From Kutzneria buriramensis (GTDB taxonomy: Bacteria; Actinomycetota; Actinomycetes; Mycobacteriales; Pseudonocardiaceae): a DNA stretch of 64,000 nucleotides. A program made the position numbers and the translations under genes. The notes beneath the pieces were generated by a model that saw only the letters and a list, made by a program, of their open reading frames with translations, was not told the origin of the DNA and made no database searches. Within the stretch, counting starts at the first letter, position 1. The number at the start of each line of letters is the position of its first letter. This document shows positions 18,325-25,148 of the stretch, one piece after another. The stretch lies in contig NZ_QUNO01000001.1 in NCBI RefSeq assembly GCF_003387475.1, forward strand, positions 248,001 through 312,000. Direction: 5' to 3'.

Positions 18325-18776
18325 CCTGCCCCCACGCATCATCGCGCTGGCCGGACCGCAGAGGTTTCGGCCAGGGCTTCGCTGCCAACGTACAGGCGCC
18401 GGCACTCCACGCCTGTATCTTCGCACCTGCCATGGCCGACCGCGACCACGGAGTGATCGTCGACCAACCAGGACATCTTGTCCACGATCACCCGCCTTGG
18501 CGTCCGACGTAGAGGTGCTAGCAGATCCGCTAGCTGATCTGCTAGCCGTTCAGCTTGCTAGCTTGCTGCGCGTCCAGATTGCTAGCACACGCCACCACGC
18601 CGGGCCGGTCAGCCCGCCGGGGCGCGTGGCGGGCCATCGGCTACACCTGACGTGGGCCGCGGTCGAGCTGCGCCGGACGGCGGGGCAGCCGTGGGGCGAT
18701 GCCCCGGCGAGCATCGGTGACGTCGAGGGGTACTGACCAGACCGGTCGGCTGAGGCGCGGGCTACTAGTTGCTGCA
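18325..18776. other. Gene-poor stretch containing a GCTAGC repeat array
   Basis: An open plus-strand frame (18269-18736) passes through and ends with LHLTWAAVELRRTAGQPWGD, which might be a real C terminus. Most of it is unconvincing. The notable content is the repeat array at 18517-18586. Confidence 0.35.
18517..18586. repeat. Five GCTAGC palindromes in 70 bp
   Basis: GCTAGC occurs at 18517, 18529, 18541, 18557 and 18581, spaced 12, 12, 16 and 24 bp. The first three lie in a larger palindrome, GCAGATC at 18521-18527 and GATCTGC at 18536-18542. Regular spacing near the helical repeat suggests a multi-site operator or an iteron-like replication or partition site. Confidence 0.6.
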
Positions 18777-19598
18777 CTACCCGAACAATGGCGTGCTGCG
18801 CTGATCGAACAGGGTCCATCCGTCGTGGATCATCAACGCGGCGGCTTGCGTCATTACGAGGACCGCAGAGTCTGGCGCGCTCAGCCGCAGGTTCAGGACG
18901 TTCTCCGCTGTCCTGCTGATCTCTGTGTGGCGCAGCAACCCCAAGGCCGCCCACGTTCGGGCGTGGGTGATCCCGCTGCACAACTTCCACACGAGCAGCG
19001 TTGCGTCGCGCTGGTGGCTGGCAGCTTCAGCGGCAGCCGTGCCGACGATCGTCGTGAAGGCCACCTTGCCAGCGGCTACCTGCGCGACCCGCGCCGGCGT
19101 GAATCCCCGGGCACGAGCGACATCCTCAAGTTGAGTCCGGCGCTCCTGCCGCGTCATGCGCTGCGGCGTGCCTGCCAGCTCGGCGGCGTTCATCCCGTCG
19201 CACACATCCGCCCATTGCAGTCTCAGCCGCCGAAGGATGCGCTCATCACGACTGCTGGGCGCCAGCAACCAGACTGCGATCGACGCGTTCTCCAGCGCGG
19301 CTCGCAGTAGCGTGAACGGGGCGCGTGCGTGCACGACGTTCGCGTCGATGATCAATTTGCGTAGCGCGTGCAGATGGTCGACCGCGCTGTTGAGAACACC
19401 GAGGACGGCGTGGGAGATCTGAAACGGATCGGTGTCTTGATCGTCGCGGGCCAGCGGGCTTCCACGCAGTGGGCGGGTCGGCTCGTCGAGAGTGCGTGTC
19501 ATCCACGTGTCGACCTTGTCGAAGATGCGCGTCAGGTCCTCAAGAACCTGGCCGTCGAAGGCGACCGTGGCACCGAGACGCCCCTCAGCTTCGATCAT
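18777..19598 (-). CDS. Hypothetical protein
   Basis: 273 residues from ATG 19598. Mostly alpha-helical, with a hydrophobic stretch ALENASIAVWLLAPSSRDER that recurs in uncharacterised actinobacterial proteins, and a later RDATLLVWKLCSGITHARTW. No transmembrane segment or signal peptide is obvious and no catalytic motif is visible. It is a single gene within the island, with no close neighbour on the same strand. Codon usage and composition are protein-like throughout, so it is likely real, but the function is unknown. Confidence 0.6.
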   Translation of the reverse strand: MIEAEGRLGATVAFDGQVLEDLTRIFDKVDTWMTRTLDEPTRPLRGSPLARDDQDTDPFQISHAVLGVLNSAVDHLHALRKLIIDANVVHARAPFTLLRAALENASIAVWLLAPSSRDERILRRLRLQWADVCDGMNAAELAGTPQRMTRQERRTQLEDVARARGFTPARVAQVAAGKVAFTTIVGTAAAEAASHQRDATLLVWKLCSGITHARTWAALGLLRHTEISRTAENVLNLRLSAPDSAVLVMTQAAALMIHDGWTLFDQRSTPLFG

Positions 19599-19757
19599 GA
19601 TCTCCCGCCCCCGGCGTGGTGGCGTCCAGATCGACGCCGGTCCGCTGATAAGTCTTCCAGCCGCAGGTTGGTGTTACTCGTCCAGTAGGACGAACCGGCG
19701 GCTGGGCACTCGGCATCGAGGCTTCGCATCCAGTGGCACTCGCTACCGTGCGCACCC

Positions 19758-20399
19758 ATGAACACCTTCCTGGATCTCGTGAAGCTCGTCGTCGGCGCAC
19801 TGCTCGGCTACTGGCTCGGCCAACACGGCGCCGACCGTCAGTTCCGGCGCCAGCAGACCCGCCAACGCATCGAAGATGCCAAGAAGGCGTACGTGGACTG
19901 CCTCAAGGCCGGGCGGCGGTTGGTCAGCGAGTTTTACCTCCCGAGAAACCGGCCGCCGTCGGATCTGCTGGCGGACCTGCAGACGGACGACGTCCGAAAC
20001 AGGGTCACTGGCCTCCAGGAACAACTGGCTGACGCCGAGATCGCGTTGGGTGTCCACGGTGCGACCACAACAATCGGTCAGCTCCAAGAAGTCAGGTTCG
20101 CGGCATCGTCCCTGCTCTCCTTAGCTGGCATCTTTCAGACAGCAGCGCTTGCCCCAGGCAGCCTCGACGAGTCGTACACGGCAGCGTGGTTCGCCATGGC
20201 TGGAACCATGGATCAAGCCGAGCGGGAGTGGGAACAGTGGAAGGCCGACCAAGAAGCGGTCGCAGGCCGTTGGGCCTGGTTGCGGCAGCTCCGAAGTTTG
20301 GACGTGTGGGCTCGGGTTCGGCGGTGGCTGGGGTGGCAGCGGTTCCGTCGCCAACAGCCGAACAACCAGACCCTGCCGCCGGGTACCGACGTCTCGTAA
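19758..20399 (+). CDS. Hypothetical membrane-anchored protein
   Basis: 213 residues from ATG 19758. The N terminus (MNTFLDLVKLVVGALLGYWL) is a single membrane-spanning or amphipathic segment. A charged helical region follows (RRQQTRQRIEDAKKAYVDCL) and then helical bundles. The tail is basic and tryptophan-rich (WARVRRWLGWQRFRRQQ). The topology suggests a membrane tether with a cytoplasmic helical domain. The family is not recognised, and the gene is followed by a second small unknown gene on the same strand. Confidence 0.6.
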   Translation: MNTFLDLVKLVVGALLGYWLGQHGADRQFRRQQTRQRIEDAKKAYVDCLKAGRRLVSEFYLPRNRPPSDLLADLQTDDVRNRVTGLQEQLADAEIALGVHGATTTIGQLQEVRFAASSLLSLAGIFQTAALAPGSLDESYTAAWFAMAGTMDQAEREWEQWKADQEAVAGRWAWLRQLRSLDVWARVRRWLGWQRFRRQQPNNQTLPPGTDVS

Positions 20400-20509
20400 A
20401 CGGCGCCCGAACAACGATCGGCGACACCGCTTCCATCACCTGGATGGCGCTGCGACGCCACCGAGACGGGCGCTGCGTCCGACACGCCACCGCTGCCACG
20501 ATCGCGATC

Positions 20510-20914
20510 ATGGGCGAATGGACGGTGAAGTGGTCGCGATGGGAAGGCTTCTTCCGTGCCAAAAACTACATGTCGGACATACCCGCCGACGTGCCGCTAT
20601 TGTCCGACGGCTTGGCGCAGTTGCTCATCACCTACCACAGCACGAATGCGGGGCTGACAGGCAGCGGTGGCAGGCTCAAGTCCGATAACCCGGCTGAGTT
20701 TAGCTACAAGGAAGTGTCGAAGTTCGCAAATGACCTGTTCGCCGGCATCTTCGACAACGGCCACAAGATCAGCGACATGGTGAAGAAGCTGACCGAGGAT
20801 GATCTCGACAGGTTCCGTCGGTTCGTAGCCTGGGCCGCCCGGACTCACTGGGCGCAGAACAACGTCTACAGGCTCATCCCCATGGACGAGGTGCCGCAGA
20901 ATGCGGACGAGTGA
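20510..20914 (+). CDS. Hypothetical small protein
   Basis: 134 residues from ATG 20510; the frame is open upstream but becomes arginine-rich and unconvincing there. Contains DNPAEFSYKEVSKFANDLFA and ISDMVKKLTEDDLDRFRRFV, so it is an amphipathic helical protein with aromatic residues. The composition is less GC-biased than the neighbours, which fits transferred DNA. No domain recognised. Confidence 0.5.
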   Translation: MGEWTVKWSRWEGFFRAKNYMSDIPADVPLLSDGLAQLLITYHSTNAGLTGSGGRLKSDNPAEFSYKEVSKFANDLFAGIFDNGHKISDMVKKLTEDDLDRFRRFVAWAARTHWAQNNVYRLIPMDEVPQNADE

Positions 20915-20920
20915 CGTAGC

Positions 20921-21097
20921 GTGACCCGGCGAGCTGAGACCGCTCAGGCGTTGCTCGCCACCATCTCGCGGATAGCGATGTTGCGGACCGCCATAGCGGA
21001 CCAGGACGACGCCACGCTGCTGCTCCCGGCCCTGCTCGGCGCGCATCTGGTGCGTCGATGGTGGTCGGTGCCGCTGCGCCGCGCCGGCGCTGGCTAG
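20921..21097 (+). CDS. Possible small open reading frame
   Basis: A GTG at 20921, 4 bp after the previous gene stop, opens 58 codons with a helical composition (RAETAQALLATISRIAML then LLLPALLGAHLVRRWW). The tight spacing suggests coupling to the upstream gene, but there is no family match I recognise. Confidence 0.3.
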   Translation: MTRRAETAQALLATISRIAMLRTAIADQDDATLLLPALLGAHLVRRWWSVPLRRAGAG

Positions 21098-21463
21098 CCC
21101 GGTGCCACCGAGCTGGCCCGCCGTCAACCGCTTTGGGGCTGTTGTTGTCGTGCGCGACTAACCGCATGGGGTGGATATTCCCTGCTCTATGGGCCGTGGT
21201 GTGGGCGCCTCCGCCTCACCACCCGGGTCGACGCGAGCCACAACGCCGACCTGACACAAGCATCGAGCCGATCGCCGGCCGCGGACCGGCGGCACAGCAC
21301 CGCGGTGGCAGCGGCCGGTATCAGCGTCCCGTCGAATGGCGCCCGATGGGCTGCAGGCCCGTCCAGGTGATCTTGCCAACCCGAAAGGGCCCAAGTGGGC
21401 CGCTCGCTCTCGATGTCCACGTCGAGCGGAAGTTGATGTTCTGGCAGGGCGCCCATGGGTGCT
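21098..21463. other. No convincing gene
   Basis: Frames on both strands are short and overlapping. A minus-strand frame near 21187-21456 (ALPEHQLPLDVDIESE) is mildly protein-like but has no support from neighbours. I see no repeats or hairpins that stand out. Confidence 0.35.
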
Positions 21464-23362
21464 TCACGACATCAGAGCGCGAGCGCCAAGCAGGTCGGTC
21501 AGCAGGGTGATCGCTCGTTCCGTGACCAGGTCGACGTGATCGAGGGAGCCGTGCTCAGCTCGCGGTTCGGGCGGCGGGGGACCTGTGGTCATGACCGCCG
21601 CTAGGTAGCTTTCGCGCTCGTCGGGCGACCACGGATCGTTCGGCAAGCGGAGGACTGTGATCGGTTGCGGAACCTGCTCGTCGCCAGCCCAGAGTGCAAG
21701 CAGGGCATGCCATTGCTTCCGCTCGGCCTGATGCCGCGCGATCCTGCGTGCACGCAGGTCGTTGGTGCCATGCTGAGTGGCGACATCGCTGAGGGTGCGG
21801 GAGGAACGCCTGACCCATCCGTGGCCGCGGTCGACCAGATCGTGCTGAGCTAGGTGCGTGATCGCTGCATAGACTTGAGACCTGCTCATCCCAGTGGCGT
21901 CGACCAGGTTTAGCGGCCGAACGCTAGCGTTGGGTCCCATGCGTTCGATGGCCTCGAACACCTGCCGGGCGCTAAGTCCGACCACAGTCCATGCCGGGTG
22001 AACTGGTTCGATCCGCGCCGCAGCCACAGCAGTTGGGGTAACCGATACCTCGTCCTCGCCGATGCGAGGCGTCACCAGTGCGTACCTGTCGGCTCGAGGT
22101 CCCGTCCCACGCTCGACGAGCAGCAGGGGAGAGCCTGGGATTTCCCGCAGGGCGCGCAGCGCGGTGGAAACAGTCTCGTCAGCCAGCAGGCCCGCAGCGA
22201 TCGACAGCCAGCGGCGACCGTGTGCCACCGTCGGCCCGCCGGTGAGTTGGGCCGCGTAGGCGAGGGCTTGAAAGAGCGCCACCGCGGTGCATCGTGTCTG
22301 TCCGTTGAGTTCGCGACACCTCATGGTCCACTCCCGCGCGCAGGCCAGCCACGTGCGCAGGGCCACCTTCCCCCCTGTGTGCACTGCTTCATGGGCGGAG
22401 GCCCGGAATTTCGGCGCTGCGGTGTTTGCCCAGCTCGACGCCTTCCGCCAGTCGGATCGCAGGCTTCGTTCCCACTGTGGGCCGTAGCGGTCGTACGCCG
22501 CGCGCATACCCGCCCATTCGCCACTGACCACTTTGGACAGGACGTCGTCGAAACGCATGCCGCGCACCGCGGCGTGCGCGAGGACGGACTGTCGCGCTTC
22601 GTGGCGGGTCCATTGGGCACCCCGGACGTTCCGGCGCTGGGGCAGGGCACCGTCGATCGCGAACGCGAGCGTGGTCGCAGGTAGGGGCCCCGGAATACCT
22701 GTGGGGCCAGCATATTCCGTCTCGAGGGGCGCGGAGTCAGGGGGCCCGCTGTCGGGGAGCCCGGTCGGGCTGGTGTCTGGATGGGCGGTCAACAGTTGGG
22801 CGAGCTTGCCGAGGGTGCCGGGCCGCGATCGAGCAGTCGCTGCGTCGAGGGCCTGGTCGTGGGGTGTCAGGAGGCGTCGGAAGCCGCCTTCTCGGCAGGG
22901 GGAACCGGGCGCGGTGATGCATCCGGTGTCCGGGTTGGTCATGGGCGTGATGTCGAGCGTCGGCAGCTGGCGGGCAAGCGCGTCTAGCACTGGCCGGATG
23001 TGACGAACCGCTAGGTCGGCGCCGTGCGCGAGTGGAACGAGAACGTGGCGGCCGCCGCGGGTGCTCTCGTCGATGATGACGCGCCCACCAGCCTGCTGGA
23101 TCCAATTGGCTGCTTGATCTGCGTCGTGGCGGACCTGGTCCTGACCGTAGTTCTTCGGATCGAAGTCCAGGGCCAGCAGGCACGTCCTGCCGCGCCTGTC
23201 GAAGATCGGGATCGCGGCGGGCTGTGTCGGCAGGCGACGGCCGAGCACGCGTGCACGGTCGAAGCCACCGTCTGGGTTCCACAGCCGTACGGACTTGCGC
23301 GCGGCCAGCAGCGGCGCGAGTGACCACGCGACCTCGGCGTCGGCAATGTCGGGCGGGGTCAT
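21464..23362 (-). CDS. Archaeo-eukaryotic primase-polymerase-like replication protein
   Basis: 632 residues from GTG or ATG 23362. The N-terminal third has primase-polymerase (AEP) motifs. Motif I is LLALDFDPKNYG near residue 65 (metal-binding D-x-D). Motif II is DESTRGGRHVLVPLAHG near residue 100. A DITPMTNPDTG segment may hold the third motif acidic residue. The middle is helical with an arginine-rich part. The C terminus contains winged-helix-like repeats (LVDATGMSRSQVYAAITHLA). Such proteins replicate or prime plasmids and integrative elements in actinomycetes. It lies 1.4 kb from the truncated tRNA, so it is probably the replication gene of the former element. No helicase motif was found. 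Confidence 0.6.
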   Translation of the reverse strand: MTPPDIADAEVAWSLAPLLAARKSVRLWNPDGGFDRARVLGRRLPTQPAAIPIFDRRGRTCLLALDFDPKNYGQDQVRHDADQAANWIQQAGGRVIIDESTRGGRHVLVPLAHGADLAVRHIRPVLDALARQLPTLDITPMTNPDTGCITAPGSPCREGGFRRLLTPHDQALDAATARSRPGTLGKLAQLLTAHPDTSPTGLPDSGPPDSAPLETEYAGPTGIPGPLPATTLAFAIDGALPQRRNVRGAQWTRHEARQSVLAHAAVRGMRFDDVLSKVVSGEWAGMRAAYDRYGPQWERSLRSDWRKASSWANTAAPKFRASAHEAVHTGGKVALRTWLACAREWTMRCRELNGQTRCTAVALFQALAYAAQLTGGPTVAHGRRWLSIAAGLLADETVSTALRALREIPGSPLLLVERGTGPRADRYALVTPRIGEDEVSVTPTAVAAARIEPVHPAWTVVGLSARQVFEAIERMGPNASVRPLNLVDATGMSRSQVYAAITHLAQHDLVDRGHGWVRRSSRTLSDVATQHGTNDLRARRIARHQAERKQWHALLALWAGDEQVPQPITVLRLPNDPWSPDERESYLAAVMTTGPPPPEPRAEHGSLDHVDLVTERAITLLTDLLGARALMS

Positions 23363-23521
23363 CCGGGCACCCGCCCGCTGGGGATCGCGCCGGTGGGCAG
23401 GCCGAGGACCGGCTCACAGGGTGAGCCGGTGTGACTGTGCCCGTGGTCGCGGCCAGGCGACGTACGCGCGTCGAGCACGACAACGCCGGCACGACCGGCG
23501 GGTACGGGTCTGGAGAGGCCA

Positions 23522-23652
23522 TGAGGGCGTGCGCTACCCTCAGAGCTGCACGGATGGATGTGCGGCTCCCTTCGTGGGAGCACCCGGAACTGCGGATTGT
23601 GGCGATCCGCCCCGGTGGTAGTACGTCACCCGCCCCGGTCCACGGGGCGGGT
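23522..23652 (+). ncRNA. Cluster of stem-loops, candidate structured RNA or origin
   Basis: Consecutive hairpins: TGAGGG/CCCTCA (23522-23542); a 9-bp stem with one G-U pair, GAGCTGCAC/GTGCGGCTC (23543-23568); GCTCCC-TTCGT-GGGAGC (23565-23581), which shares bases with the previous stem; GCGGAT/ATCCGC (23592-23610); and a terminator at 23628-23652. The second and third stems are mutually exclusive, as in attenuators. The cluster lies 160 bp upstream of the primase-polymerase gene. It could be a plus-strand regulatory RNA or a replication origin. Confidence 0.4.
23628..23652 (+). terminator. Rho-independent terminator-like hairpin
   Basis: Arms ACCCGCCCCG and CGGGGCGGGT (10 bp, 5-nt loop) are followed by TTGTCG on the plus strand. 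Confidence 0.55.
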
Positions 23653-23841
23653 TTGTCGTATCACGGGTTTCCCAGGTGCGTATGTAATTGAGGGTCGTCT
23701 ACACCGATCTCAATTGCGTGCTACGTGGATCCTCCGTTCGGTTTGGTCTTGTCGCGGGGGCCTCCCGGGAGCGGGAGGCGTCAGATGGTGGATATATTCA
23801 GGCGGTTCCCGTTCCTGATTGTCGCGGTGTGGTCGACGTCT

Positions 23842-24249
23842 CTACTCCTTTCCTGGGTGGTGAGGCCGGATAGGTGTGACGTCTTGTCCGGCGATTGCGG
23901 TCAATCGTCGTATTGGCAGTGCGATCCAGTGCGCGGTGCCCGCGTCGATATACAGTCCGTTGAAGATTCGCTCGGGAAACATTTCCAGTAGGGTTGGCAT
24001 AACGTGGTTCACGAGATCGGCGCCGCGTGCGGTGTAGAATTTTGTTGGGCCGCATTGCTCCACAAGGTGGTCCAGTGTGGACCACGAGTGAATCCATGAC
24101 CGTCCGCTTTTCGTGAGCTGAGCGGCTATGTGGTCCTCCTGGATCAGCAGGGTTGAGTCGTGGAACAGGTTGACCAACCTGTCGGGGTCGCCGTGTCCCG
24201 CGTGGACCGCCCGGGCTTCCGTTATCAGCGCGAAGGCTGCGTTCACCAT
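23842..24249 (-). CDS. Hypothetical protein, second gene of a pair
   Basis: 135 residues from ATG 24249, overlapping the end of the upstream gene by 7 bp. Sequence features include AAFALITEARAVHAGHGDPD, a tryptophan-rich middle (WIHSWSTLDHLVEQ) and a hydrophobic C-terminal part (NGLYIDAGTAHWIALPI). The overlap shows translational coupling with 24243-24524. I do not recognise the family. Confidence 0.55.
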   Translation of the reverse strand: MVNAAFALITEARAVHAGHGDPDRLVNLFHDSTLLIQEDHIAAQLTKSGRSWIHSWSTLDHLVEQCGPTKFYTARGADLVNHVMPTLLEMFPERIFNGLYIDAGTAHWIALPIRRLTAIAGQDVTPIRPHHPGKE

Positions 24250-24524
24250 GCCGGCTCCCGGTCCTTGGAGAGGTCGGCGGCGGCGTGAATCAGCACTTCC
24301 GAGCGGTGCAAACCCGGTTCTGTCGCCCAGTTGCCCGGGTGAAGCAGCAGTGGGCCGTTGTTGACGCACATAGCGGTTGCGGCAGTTGTCGCAACCACTT
24401 CCGCGATCGTCATCGCCGTCACGGCCTGGTCGCGGTCGAGCAGACGACTGCGGAGCCAACTGACCTTCCAGCTCCCGCGCTGGCCGTCCCAGCGCGCGCC
24501 ATGCTTCGTCACGCTGCTGTCCAT
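24243..24524 (-). CDS. Hypothetical protein, first gene of a pair
   Basis: 93 residues from ATG 24524 (GTG 24551 is an alternative). It opens with DSSVTKHGARWDGQRGSW and continues KVSWLRSRLLDRDQAVTA, a pattern I recall from small uncharacterised actinomycete proteins. The middle is hydrophobic helix (MTIAEVVATTAATAM). The next gene overlaps its end. It lies 270 bp from the tRNA fragment, at the edge of the island. Confidence 0.55.
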   Translation of the reverse strand: MDSSVTKHGARWDGQRGSWKVSWLRSRLLDRDQAVTAMTIAEVVATTAATAMCVNNGPLLLHPGNWATEPGLHRSEVLIHAAADLSKDREPAW

Positions 24525-24660
24525 AGTGGACTCGCCGGTACGAACGCTCACGGCTCGCTCACCGCCATGGACCGACGCGGCAGAACTGTGCGGCGCGCGG
24601 TCGCACGGTCCGTAGGCAGGGGCGTGTCCTGCCGAAAAGGCCAGGTAGGCGGCGCTTTCC

Positions 24661-24682
24661 TTGCTATGGAATTGCTATGGAA
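24661..24682 (+). repeat. Tandem 11-bp repeat
   Basis: TTGCTATGGAA occurs twice head to tail (24661-24671 and 24672-24682), 115 bp from the tRNA break. It is AT-rich compared with its surroundings. It could be a pair of recombinase arm sites or a regulatory site. Confidence 0.5.
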
Positions 24683-24795
24683 CGTCAGAGCGCAGGTGTA
24701 TACGGCAGCATTCGACAGTGCTCGTCGCGGGAACGAAACAGCAGGTCGGAGCACATTTATGTCACGACAGAGCACCGCTGAGACTGAATGGATGA

Positions 24796-24836
24796 GGATT
24801 AAAAGTCCGCAGCTCTACCAATTGAGCTAACGGCCC
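24796..24836 (-). tRNA. Truncated tRNA-Lys(UUU), 5' half only
   Basis: On the minus strand from 24836 the sequence is a canonical tRNA-Lys up to the anticodon arm: acceptor strand GGGCCGT, D-arm GCTC-AATTGGTA-GAGC, anticodon stem GCGGA, loop CTTTTAA with anticodon TTT, then TCC. After 24796 there is no variable loop, T-arm or 3' acceptor strand. It is therefore a broken tRNA. The break within the anticodon arm is where many actinomycete integrative elements recombine. The flanking island lies on the missing side. Confidence 0.85.
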
Positions 24837-25148
24837 GTGGCCACACGATAGCGCCTCCGGACGGGAGCCCGCCGACGTACCGGGTTGTCGCCCCGGACAC
24901 AGTGCGTCCCGGGGCAGGTGAACTGCGGGGATGCCAGGGTGGTCGCTCGTAGTCACGACCGCTGCTGCCGAACAGAGCTGGTCGCCGGCGACCAGCCGGC
25001 AGCTGCTGACCGCGACCCCAGGGCCGGTGGCACTGCGGGTGACACGGCTGCCGGAACCGGTGCCGATGGTTCATGCTGGAGGTATCCAGCCGGCTGCCGT
25101 CGGCTCTTGAACTGGCTGAGAGGACCACCGGCGCGGACGGAGGTTGGC
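24837..25148. other. Intergenic region upstream of the LuxR-type regulator
   Basis: The frame of the regulator is open through here but has no conserved sequence before GTG 25149. I see no clear promoter consensus. Confidence 0.4.

Noticed and set aside
23363-24836. Expected site-specific integrase near the tRNA
   Set aside because: No tyrosine or serine recombinase motifs are present in the frames between the primase-polymerase gene and the tRNA fragment.
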